From Neospora caninum Liverpool (taxonomy: Eukaryota > Apicomplexa > Conoidasida > Eucoccidiorida > Sarcocystidae): a stretch of DNA of 64,000 nucleotides. Shown here one piece after another: positions 35,420 to 46,824 of the stretch. The stretch is from positions 806,001 through 870,000 of the forward strand of contig NC_018397.1 in assembly GCF_000208865.1 (NCBI RefSeq). Reading direction: 5' to 3'. The position numbers were made by a program, and so were the translations under genes. Position 1 is the stretch's first letter, and every line of letters starts with the position of its first letter. The notes beneath the pieces were generated by a model. That model was given only the letters and a program-made list of their open reading frames with translations, had not been told where the DNA came from and searched no databases.

Positions 35420-38115
35420 TTATACACCACTGTGCTTATCTTTGTGAACAACACACGGCTGAAGTAGGCAAAACTTCACAAGTGGCAAGCAAGTGGAGGA
35501 ACGCGACAAGGAAGCGACGAGAGACCCGGACGCGAAACGGCGAGACATTTCGGCGCTCCTTACCGCTGCTTTCTTGCAGATGTACACGTAATGGACGTTG
35601 TCCTTTTCGTCAATTGGAGCTGTATACATACCCAATAAGCGCACTATCTTGAACATGTGTTTTTCTGCCTCTCCACCCCGCAACAATCTGCGAATGTCAA
35701 CAGCCTGCCGACGGCGACGAGTGCTTCCCGATACACAACTCCCATTGCATGCAATGAACTGCACATGCCCCGACGCCGATGTGCATGCACATATGTAAAT
35801 CCCCACAGCCAACAAACGTGTCCCTAGATGAAAAGTTCAAGTGGATTTGGTTCGTCTGCTCAATTCGGTTTCTGCACAGGAGTCATACAACGACGCTCTG
35901 CTTTATAGCGGCCACGAGGAAGCAGAACAAATCTCGTCGATTCGCAGGCAACAGTTCTTAACTTGTCTTGTTCGTCTTTATCTTGAAATGCACTTCTGTA
36001 CCCTCCCCTCGAACCCGCCTACCCTGCACGTTGATGCTTGGCTTCTGGATCGTCTTCATCGTCACCGTCCACCCGTATTCTTCCCTCTGGAGATGCGAGA
36101 GCCGAAAGTTGGGTTGGCCGTAAGACACGACAATGTACACGCCTCCGGGTCTGATGTGCATGCACACGGTGACAGAACGGGGAAGCCCTGCAAAATGAAC
36201 GATCTCGCCATAGTTTGCTATCTTCTACCAACCCTTTGCCGTCAGAACCGTTGTGTGCGGCCGAGGCCGTTATCGACATCGAGTTCCCGACTGCCATCGC
36301 CTTCCTAGACAGCGACGACCGCCCTAGAAGTTCTGATTTGCTGCATGCACGCCGAGAGGCGCCTACACCCGAAAAGAGCGTAAGGTGTCTCCACGACACT
36401 CTCCTGTTTCCTCCTGAGGTCACCTGTCCGTTACTTACGCCAAAACGCGAGCGACTTCCCGGAGCATCTTCTGGACGTTGTCAAAGGAATTGTCCCCGCA
36501 CTGCAAGAAAGGTGGAAACGGATAACAAGCGAAAGGATGAGCCCACATAGAAAAGAAATCCTTTTGCAGAGGAACAAAAAAGTGCTCAGAGGATGCTGCC
36601 GCTGCTGATGGTTTGTGAACAGCCTGGACGTCACTAGGCACGCACAATAGCACACTATATACTTGGATAACTTATGATACACAAAATGTAAATCTGTCGA
36701 TGGTCGGTGTATCGCCGTGTTGATAGACGCCCACATGCCGAGACACATCCACGTACATAGATGCGTCTGCATGTGTGATTCTGTATCCACTTATATCGAG
36801 GCGTTTTCTGTCTCTCTCCCTTTGTAATTCTATACCGTCAAATACATCCAAAGCGAGGTGTTTGCCCAGAAAAAAAGGGACAAGATTATACCCCTGTGGT
36901 CTCCGGCATCGCGAACAGCAAACGAAGACGTCCTTCTAAGCGACAACCCCCGGCGTTGCTTGATTTTTTACAGAAAAACACTTTCTCGCCACTCATGTCG
37001 AAGTGTTTGAATGAAGGAGTCACGTCCTGGGCTGTACTGACACTCGAAAGAAGGGGCAAAAGCCCGAATTTAGGAAAACAGTTTTTTCAGCTCTTGTGGA
37101 AGACACGTTTCTGAGGCAGAGAGTGTGGACTCACAAGAACGCAGTCCATGGTGCCTTTGTCGAAAACGAGGTCGAAATTGCCAACTTGAAAGTCCTTCAT
37201 GTCCAGCGCGTTCATCTGTAAAACTGAGACAAACAGTGAAGAAAGAAAGACAAAAAAAGGCCTACCTCCCTGGTCGTAGCATCTGGGGCCTCCACCTAGA
37301 TTACAATTTTCCACGTACAGTCCGTTACTGCTTTTCAAAATTCACCGCTTGGTGCCGACACGCCAAACTTAGCGGTATCTATTCACACCGAATACTCCTC
37401 ATCTCCATCGTTTCACCTGCCGCGCCTCCCCGTACAACCTCTCTTCAGGAAACAGAAAGGAAAAAAAAACGCTGAGCAGCCGACTGCTTGCCCAGCGTAT
37501 ATCGCCTCGCGACTCCCTCCCACTGGGCTCGAGTTGTGCGGCGTACATACACGTCATTTCTTCCTTGTCAGCGCATCTGCGCTGCATGTGGCTGATGCAC
37601 ACGCTGGAGTAGTCGACATTCACAATATTCTTGTAGCCGTCTGCGTACATCTCCTCGCTCACGCCTGAAGGAAACACATTGACCCTTCGAAGCCTTATGT
37701 CTCGCGCCCGAACAAGGAGTTTCTAGCCACCTCCCATGAATCTGTGTCTGCGCTGAGATACTGCCCAGATGGGAAGATACCCGTGATCGGTCTACGTCTG
37801 TCAATCCGTATGCATGCACAGAAGTGCGCCTGTGTCTGTACACCTACGGGATGTTCCGCATCCGAGGACGAGAATCCTCGAGGACGGCTCGAGTCCCGCC
37901 TCCAGGAGAATTGGTTTCAAGCCTGCATATCTCTGGAACCAATCAAAGGGTTCGACGTCCCTGAAGAAAGAGCAAAACGGATACACAAACATTCTCGTTC
38001 TATCCTTCTCCGAAGGAGACTGTGAACTTAAAAATGACAACTCCCTGGCTGGTTGAGGAGCATCGGACGCGGCTTACCTTCTGTATCTCTCGTCCCAGTA
38101 GTCGACCTTCCCGTA
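35420..38115 (-). CDS. SAM-dependent methyltransferase, METTL13/EEF1AKMT4 type, 5' exon not found
   Basis: Exons 38115-38078, 37960-37848, 37664-37551, 37223-37135, 36500-36439, 36150-36023 and 35619-35420 agree in phase (2, 1, 1, 0, 2, 1) and give 247 residues. Sequence landmarks: YGKVDYWDERYRR, FDWFQRY, motif I ILVLGCGTS, acidic loop NIVNVDYSS, then TFLQMNALDMKDFQ, FDLVFDKGTMDCVLCG, MLREVARVLAPGGVYIVVSYG, YGWTV and HYVYICKKA. These order as in the METTL13/EEF1AKMT4 group, whose members methylate lysine or the N-terminus of translation elongation factor 1A; the exact substrate here is not known. The first coding exon, with the ATG and probably few residues, lies above 38115. The C-terminus is uncertain: after ICKKAA there is a possible donor (GCG|GTAAGG at 35563), so the last 45 or so residues to 35420 may be intronic. 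Confidence 0.9.
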
Positions 38116-41100
38116 CTGTACACAAAACGCACACGGACTCAAAAAAGCAAGGCCACGATCTCTTTCGGAAGGTGGCGCCACAAAACGACTTAAAAAGGAA
38201 AAAAAACGCATGCCTCCCCGTTTTCATGAATATCAATACATAGATATTTATATACATGCATACACGTATGCTGTATAAAGCACACCGACTGCACCCGCGA
38301 CCAAGACGGCAGAATAATGATCCAACTAGGTAGCCTCGCGTTGGTGTTGTTCTGTGAAAAGGAACGCAGGACGTCCATGCTTCCACAGAGGGAAGGAGAC
38401 TGCTCCGTCGAGACAGAAACAGACGCCTTTTTTCGCAGTGTTGTGCATGCGATGCAAGGAGGTATCTGCCAGAGGTCTGCATTCGAGTTGGTTGCTCCTC
38501 TTCGAGCGTAGCGACACCAGAAGGCGACGTTCCATCCCACAGTTCCTTCGATATCGGAAGCGGTTTCGAGAAGAGACTCACCGCGGTCATTTTCGTGTGT
38601 GTGAAGGAAAAAGGAGACACTTGACTCAGATGCTCGGAGACTTTGCCTCGTGGCTGTCTCCCTATGTCTGGAACCCAAGGGAAACGGCGGCTTTTCGTTG
38701 GGAAGCCGCTTCCGCAGTCGCAAAGGTTCGGGTTTGACCGGAGGGAAGAAACGAAAAATCGAAGGGTAAGACAATTTCGAAGACGTGTGGGGAACGTGTA
38801 TCGGGGAAAGGAGACAAAGAAACAGAAGGTGGGACGCGCGAAGAATCCTGAGTTTCGGGGGTCAGGAGTCTTTGCGAGACCCTGGACTGAGACAGGGGAA
38901 ATCGCGTTCTCAAAACAAAAACTGTGTCAGCAGCGAGTGGCGGGTGAGCGAGAGCAAAACGTGGAGAAGACCCTCCTTGCTGGACAGGGCGCAAAGAAGG
39001 GAACAGGCTCTCCAGGAGAAGCGCACGCTTAGTGACGAGAAGGAAAGGCGACCACGAGAGGAGGCGCGCAGATTTTCGATCCGAAGATACGTATTGGTGG
39101 ATGCGCGAAGGAAAACACTAATCAGGTGTGTTTTTCCTCGCGAGCGAATCTACGTAAAAAAAAGGGAGGATTTCGTTCGGAGATCTTTGTGGAGCGTCTC
39201 GTGTAGCGCTTCTAGTTACATTCCGGAATTCTCATTCAACACACACTCGAGCAGTGTACCCAGGGGGTTCATTTTGCATTTTCACACGCACGGTACACAC
39301 CTTTTCATCTACACATGCACATCCAGCTTTCTCGGCAGTTATTCCCATCCATATGTGTGCACTTACGTGAGCATAACGCGGCCGAGCAGCGAAGAAATGA
39401 ACTAGAGAAACACACAGAACTCGCCCGAGAAACCTTTTCAGCTGAGTCCGATTTTTCACCACCCTGCATCCTCAGCGCCCGAGAGAGAAGCATGCAAAGT
39501 TTCCGGAGCGGCAGGGAGAAAGACCGCGCGGGAAGATGGAGGTGAGGTTCAGCTGCGAGCTGTGTCTTGGGCCTTGTCGGCTCCAGCGGTGGTGAAAGAA
39601 GAGTGTAATGTAGGCTCAAGAAGCCACTGAAACGAGGGCCAAAGGTGTGTTCAACTAGTAGAGAATGAAGGAGGAAAGAGAAGACACAGCTGGATGCGTG
39701 GTGCTTGCATCTAAGAGGTGCTTTCTTGCTCCATTGAGACTGCGCAAAGAACCGAGGTCAGCGCACTAGTCCCGATTTGGGAGGCGACGGAGTTGCCTCT
39801 GAGGGGTGTCTGTGAAAGAGGGCTCCTCTTTGGATGAGACGAAAAGAAGTTCTGCTCTAGCTAGAGAATGTCGAAGGCGGAGGCTAGTTGTTGCGTCAAT
39901 TTTGCCACTTTTGGCTGATCCAATGCACAGAAATCCCGGTTTCTCTACGCTAATAAACACATCCGACGTGCACACAGTGTGCATATACACCTGAATAGGG
40001 GAGCCTCGCCGTTGGAAAACAACGGCTCAATACGAAGTGTCACCCTTGTTGAATCTCCAAAGAAACAAGTACACACAATCGGGTCTTCTCTTTGAGACGA
40101 TGTGAGCAATTCGCACAACACAATCGTACGGCGTCTTCACCCAACCGTGAAAGACGCTGTCGTGTTGGGCACGAACATCCGAGTCACGCCTCAAAATATC
40201 GCGTCCATCAGGCATGCTGCTAGGGTGTTGCTGCCAAGAGACTCCAAGCATACCTCAATCTTTGCAAACCTCGACACCGAGGCACAGACACGGTAGATCA
40301 CAGCAGGAGCATGCTCAGGCCCCTGCGTCCCGCAGAGTATCTTCTTACTCGATTAGATCAGTGCACAAAATGCTAGAGAAAAAACCAATAAAGGGCGAGG
40401 CGAGGCCAGAGATTTGCTGGTCGGAAATTCTCAGGTGTAACGAATCTGTTGAGCTGTGAAGTTGTGGAGCAGACTGCATGCTGATTATTTAGGCGACAGG
40501 GAACTTATGAGCGTCGCAGCTGAACCCTGCAGCATTGTGGAGAAGATGTGTGGTATCCTTCAGCTTCTTGGGCTTGTGGCCTTCATGCGGGAAACGGGAT
40601 CGATTTTATCGCACTCTTTTCTACTCCCCAGAAACGTACGGCTTCGGGAGCGATCCGTGATGATCGCTGGGCACCTTTCCTACCAACTGGCAACAGAACC
40701 GAGCGATACGTCACACAATCTGGATCCCGGGGAACACGCAACTCAGAAGCTGTTTGTAACTTTGGAGAAGCAGGCCAGTCTCGCATCTTGTAAAAACTGA
40801 AACGCAAAGCACCCTGTCTTCCAGTGTTACGTCCAAAGCACTTCGCACGGTTAGCTTAGGTTCCTTGCAAACCGTCGGCTGACTCGATTTCTGTGCCCCC
40901 GCCCATTTGGACTGTGGAGATGTCGATGGCTCGTCGCTTTCTAGACCAAACCTGGAGTTTTCCTTGTCTAGCACCTTAGCTATGCATATCGTTCTGCACG
41001 AGAAGCAAGTAGAAATTGCCGCCACTCTCCCCCGCAGAGGCGAGATGATGGCGGAGTGAGTTTCTCCGCCCCGAACAAAGACGGTTTCTAGGGTTGCAAG

Positions 41101-43521
41101 CAACATGCCAACATAGCAGAAAGCACATCGGGTGCGCCCCGCAGTCCACATTTACCCACGCTTAACGCAAACTGTCGTATTTTGAACAACGAGCACAACG
41201 CATCTCGGTGTGCTTTGCTCTGCTTGGATTGAATCCTTGTTCGGCTACACTGTGGCACGCGAGGCAGCGAGAGACATGTGCTCTTGCCGCGCGGCTTTCC
41301 CCCAATTGTACACGGGGGAAGACAGAAAAGGTACCATCAGGGATTTGCGTATGCCTCGTTCAGATTCTAACGCTTTCCTGTGCTCTGCTCTACATTTAGA
41401 CAGAAAGGTTCATAAGCGAGGCCAGAAGGGGCAGCCGTGCTACTCGCGAAGTCCGCTCTGCCTTTGCTCCTCCATGGACGATCCAGAGCACAAAGTTTAA
41501 TTAGGAGAACGCCCGAGGTTTTCTCTACACAAGATGATATTTCCTTTCCACGGCATGCAACTTTCCCCGAAACCGGCTGATGAGTCGAAATGACGTTCAG
41601 CGTTTCGGTTTCCCAAAGTTCCCTGCCAGTCAGCGCCCGCTGCCTACGAAGACTTTTCTGTCGTGAGACCACGGAGCTAAACTAGCTACCCGGAAATTTC
41701 AATCTGCCTGTATCTCTTACAGAAACACTACAAAGCATGGCAACACTCCACACGCCCTTTCTTCCTCTTCAGTCTCTCTGTAGTAAACGGAACGGACGAG
41801 GTGCCTCCCCTCAACAAAAACGGAACGTCGATGCCGCCCTCCGTGTACCGGTCCAATAAGACAACTCTTGATATCAAACGCACAAACACGTATGCAAACA
41901 CAAATGCACACACAGACAAAGACACACATTAGTTACAGACTTCAAATATTATGTGCTTTCTATGCGTAGACATATGTATATATGTTTACGGTGATCCATG
42001 CAAGTATATGACAACTGCTTCGTGAGCAAGTCGTCAACTGTGTCCGATTCTCCTCCCGTCCTCCGCAGACACACTTATATCAGGATATCCGACCTCGACT
42101 ACGTTGTGTGCACGTGCATGTGTGTACACGATCTCCAGTGCTGGGTCTCTCTCCCTCGGTCCGCGCCGGCGGATGGACAAACTCGCACGTGCATGCCCCG
42201 CACCCGCATATCTAGGAAGCACTGAAGAACACACAGAGAATCGCGGGCACCACCCAAGCGCAACGCCACAGGCATGCACCGAACGGCAAAAGCACACCCT
42301 GAGGAAGACAGATCTCACGACTCGCAAGAAGAGACGCGCACACGCTGCTCCTGGAGACCTCCCAGGGATACAGGGGGAGCGACAGGAAACGGATGAACAC
42401 CTACCGCACATATACGAATGCATGTGCCGGCAGAGGCACACAAGGGTACACATCCAAGCGTGGAATATTTCAACTGCCGTCTGTAAAGATTTGGACAAAC
42501 GCGTCAGCATTCGCCCTCCACATGCGGCTCTTGATGCGCTTAACTCCCCAAGTGGCCACAAGTACCCAGCAGCAGACGGAGTAGTGCCACGTGTCTCGCT
42601 CAGACTCCCACTTCGCAGATCCCATGCCGGTCCACAAAGGATACGGCTCATGAGAACACAGGTACCGAGGCCGTTCAGACCTTTTTTGCCTCGGGTTGGA
42701 CAGCTTCTCTGCCTCGTCGCCGTTGTCTCTAAAAAACGAAATCCTCGCTGCAACCGCGCTTCGTCCCCCACACCCTTACCGCTCTCCCGTGCCTCTCTGC
42801 GGGGACCAGACCCTCCAGCCGACAGGAGTGGCGCGACAGGATCGTCCACGCTTTCGCTGTGGCGCTCCTGACTCCTTGCCGCTCCCCCTAGATTCGCGGC
42901 AGAGAAAGTGGAGACCGCACGTTTGCGGACAGCGAAGTCTCCGGATACAGACACCGATGAGTGGACCACCGCCGTACCCACGGACCTTCAACAAGGAACT
43001 CCCTCCAACACGATACAACAGAAGACACCCGTAAAAGGGGAGAGAACTGAACGAAAAAGCCTCCACACACGCGTTTCTATACTAATGCTCTCTCTATGTA
43101 TCATATAAATACATAGGTAAACACGCAAACGCGTTGGTGTGCAGATATAGATCTCCCCTCTGCCTGCAGATACGTGTAGACAAATCCAGTGATGTATGCA
43201 ACCCAGTTGTCCCTGTTGACATTTGCGCGGTTGGTGTTTTGTGCCCCTGTGTGAAAGATCTCTGCCAGGCGAGTCCGCAGAGAACAGGCGGGGCACTGCT
43301 TCGCGAGTATGTTCAGAGGCCTCTCGGTTGAGAGAAAATGCCAAAAAATCCCGAGGCACTTCCTTCAAAAGGGCGTGGAACCCGCCACGTGCGGTGTCTG
43401 TCCACCGTCTGCCGCACCCACACACCTGGCCTCGTTTTCCGAGAGCTCTCCCCCATGCCCTGGAAAGAACGCTTCCCTCCGCACGTCTCCCCAAGAAAAA
43501 GCTACGTTTTCGTCACCTGCT
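38116..43521. other. Intergenic region of about 5.4 kb
   Basis: Between two minus-strand genes. The right part is downstream of the acyl-CoA synthetase, and the left part should hold the methyltransferase's first exon and promoter. Frames over 140 codons exist on both strands around 38.2-39.4 and 42.0-43.0 kb but begin at GTG or TTG, overlap each other and show no domain. A 146-codon ATG frame on the minus strand (41151-40711) is the least unlikely candidate, with no recognisable motif. Confidence 0.45.
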
Positions 43522-46500
43522 TCACGCCCCGTGACTAAGTTCTTCGTACAGCCTGTCCATGTCCGCTCTGTACGAGCGGCACATGACGGCGCGTTTCGTT
43601 TTGAAGGTGGGCGTGAGCATGCCGTTGTCGGGAGTCCACACGTCGAGGGTAAGGTGCACGTTTTTGACCTTTTCAAAGCCGAGCAAAGACGCGTCTGTGG
43701 CGAGGCGGTTGAAGTCGAGAAGGATGTCTTTCTTCAGCTCGGGGTCCCGGAGCACTTCGGCGAGCGCCTCGTCGCTCACTTTTTGCAGCGGCTTCGCGTT
43801 GGGCTTGGAGGCGCCGGAGCGGCGCTTCTCAGCCCAGAGCATGACGGCTTGGCGGTTCGGGACGACGACGGCGACCGGGTACGACTGGGAGTCGTAGCCG
43901 TGCACGAAGATGTTGTCGACGAACGCGCTGCGGGCATAGATGCTCTCGAGTTTCTCGGTCTGCAGATACTCGCCCTGGGCCAGTTTGATCAGGCTCTTCT
44001 TCCGGTCGATGATTTTCATCGATCCGTTAGGTTGGATCTCGGCAATGTCGCCCGTGGCGAGCCAACGGCGGCTCCACGCCCCGGGTTTTCCGGCGTCGTC
44101 CGCATCGAAGACAAACGCCTCGTCAGTCATCGCCTTCTGGCGAAAGTACCCCTCAAACACGTTCTCCCCGCGAACCAAAAGCTCGCCCTGGGGACACTCC
44201 GCGCGCTCCGCGTCGTAATGCTCCCAGGACCGGAGTTTCATCTCCATCACGGCGCTCGGCCCGCCGGCGTTGTCGAGGCTTCCGTCGCCCTCGCGTGCTT
44301 GCCAGCACCCCGCCCCAGAGGTCTCCGTCATGCCCCAGCCTTGGAGGAAACTGGTCGCGAGGTACGCCTCGAGTTTCTCCTGGACGTCTGGGTTCAGCTT
44401 CCCGCCGCCAGAAAGCAGAAAGCGGATGCGCCCGGCTCGGCCAAAGAGCCGCGTCTGCAACGTCGACGAGGCGCCGAGCACCCGGTCGTACCAGAAGGCT
44501 TGCAGCGGCGGCGCGGCGGAGGCCGTCGACGCGCGCGTGGTGCAGCTCTCGGCGGTCGACTTGGCGGCTGAGGCCATCGACCGCTCCTCCCGCATCGACG
44601 CCTCCGAGCCGCTCGAGCCGAGGCGGAGCGTGCCCAGAACGGTCGACTGGGACACGGACCGCCGCGCATGCAGTTTCCGGTTGATCGCAAAGTTCAGAAC
44701 TGCGCGCTTCAGCATAGGCAGCTGCTGCATCTGCGACTCGATGCTGTCGAGGACGAGCGTCGCGACGCGCGGGACCATGATCAGGCACGAAGGCTGCGCG
44801 TACCGCCAGTCGTCCGCCAGCAACTCCTTCTTCCGCGAAAAGTAAGCTACCGCGGCGCCGAAGCCGTACGCCACGTACTCGACCATGCGCTCAAACACGT
44901 GGGAGAGCGGCAGCAACGCAAAATGCAGAAAGTCGTCGTCCATCATCAACGTGTAGTGATTGATGCACAGACAGCCCTGAATCTCGCGAACGAAATTCCG
45001 ATTCGACAGCATCACGCCCTTGGGGTTCCCCGTCGTCCCTGAAGAGGAAAAAGTCACAACCGACCACTGAGAGACTGAAGAAAAACCCACAGAAAGAGAT
45101 CCAAACGAGGACAGAAAGCGCGAAGGACAGCGAGAAAAAAGAGGAGAGGATCGCGCGATATTCCGCGCCTCGGAAAAACTCTCACCGGAGGTGTAGACGA
45201 TCGTGAAGATGCGTTCGGGATCTTGCTCCATGATGGGCGAAATGTACGCCTTTCTTCCTTTCTCGAGGATGTCTTCGAAGTCGAAGACTTGAACGCCCTT
45301 TGCGCGCACCTCTTCCACCAGCTTCAGAAGGTTCGCCTTTTCGTCCGGGTTTTCTTTCTCTAGCCGCGACGTCTCCTCCGCCAGATTCACGAGGACGAGA
45401 CCCTTGAGGGCCGGGAGATCCGCCTTCAGTTCGCTTACCACTTTCAGCTGCTCCACGTCCGTCACCAGCGTCGAGACGGCTGCGGGACACCCAAGAAAAG
45501 CACGAGCTCTCAGAAATCTGTCGAACGGGAAAACGTCTCTGCCTGCGCTTTCGGCGCTTGCGCCCCGATGCAGCTCCTCTCCTCTCCCGCTCTTTTCAGG
45601 TTCCAACTGTGAAAAAAACGCGTCTCTCCTGGTTGCGCTGATTCTCCCCGAATCTCCGTTCTGTTTTTCTCGTCATGCGTCCACACCCCTTCCTCTGCTA
45701 TGTTCTCGTCTCCTTTCGCGTTCTTGCACTCGCCTGCTTCGGAGAGAATTGCCTTCAAGTGTTCAGGGGGGAAGGTGTAGTGCAGGGTGACGCTGCTTAG
45801 GGGAGGATACGCAGAAGTGGCGAGGTCCGTGAGGATCCATTCTCTGCGACTGTGGAGGAGAATGCCGACGTTCGCGAACTTCCCTCCGTTCCTCTCCTCG
45901 TCTGGAAACGTCTGGACGGTGATCACGCCGTCCTTCAGCAGCTGGCTGAGGCCCGAACCCAGCAGCCGCGCCTTCTCATCCGCTTCGTCGAACGTCCAGT
46001 AGAAGAACTCCTTGTCTGCCGGGGAAAGGCGCGCTCCCATACACCGTGCGCTCCCTCCGGCTCTGCTCTTGCCGACGCGAAACACGCCGTACGCGGAGCA
46101 CCACCAGCCAGACTCCGGAGGCGACTCGCCTTCCGGAAATTCTCCCTTCGAGCAGTCCGACGCTTCCACATCCAGAGTCGTGAGGAATGGGCCCTTTTCA
46201 GCAGGCTTCGGCGCAGTCGCCTCCTCGTACTTGGGACACCGCCAGATCGCACTCTCTCCCGGGGCTGCACTCGCAGAAAGCAACAGAAGTGTGCACGCAA
46301 GAGAAAATTAGGTGACTCTTCTCGACAGAGGCAAGGGGACGGAGATAAGAGACGAGGCAACTCAATCGCGGGAAGGCACCTCGCGGCGAAGACCCACTCC
46401 TGGAGGGAAACGGGGAAGACACGCGCCTTCGTGGAACGAGGAAGCCAGGGAGAAAGGAAGAGACTAGACACACACTCCGGCGCGAGCGGCAGAGCTTTCT

Positions 46501-46824
46501 CGACGGAAACCAATGTGGAGACGCTGGAGGGAAAAGCGGTACACGAGCTCCTTCTCGAACAACTACACATTCCTATCGATCTCTGTGGGTTCTGCAAAAA
46601 CCAGCATCGTCGTGTCTCGTAGGAACACTCCCCTGTGTCCTCCGACGTTATCGAGTACTGACGCAGAAAGGACTCGAGTTCACCCGCATATGCAAGATGT
46701 ACAGGAAACCACACCTCTACGCGCGTAGACCCACGCATACACACGATGCAGAGAAGTGAACAGTGGCCGCTCAACGGTTTGCCTTACCGGCCAAGCCGAC
46801 GGGGTACGCGTAGTGGAGGGCCAT
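43522..46824 (-). CDS. Long-chain acyl-CoA synthetase (AMP-forming)
   Basis: Four exons: 46824-46788, 46264-45734, 45479-45186, 45038-43522 (792 aa, all junctions phase 1). The ATG sits in CACCATGG and opens MALHYAYPVGLA. The adenylate-forming domain shows ILLHSRREWILTDLA, then the phosphate-binding YTSGTTGNPKGVMLSNRN across the exon 3/4 join (about 285-302), LPLSHVFERMVEY, PSCLIMVPRV, LLSGGGKLNPDV, GWGMTETSGAG, WLATGDIAEIQPNGSMKIID and RKKSLIKLAQGEYLQTEKLE. The family activates fatty acids to acyl-CoA for lipid synthesis and remodelling. A Ser/Ala-rich insert of about 60 residues follows the RKLHARRSVSQ segment and is not part of the conserved fold. Intron 2 uses a GC donor (GCAG|GCGAGT). 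No peroxisomal PTS1 tail (ends ELSHGA) and no clear signal peptide; T. gondii is known to have several such enzymes in different compartments. Confidence 0.95.

Noticed and set aside
40711..41151. Minus-strand ATG frame of 146 codons
   Set aside because: No recognisable motif, no splice support and no signal peptide; kept only as the least unlikely frame in the 38-43 kb gap.
42034..42981. Overlapping frames of 315 (minus) and 255 (plus) codons
   Set aside because: Both start at GTG and mirror each other, as expected from GC-rich DNA with few stop codons.
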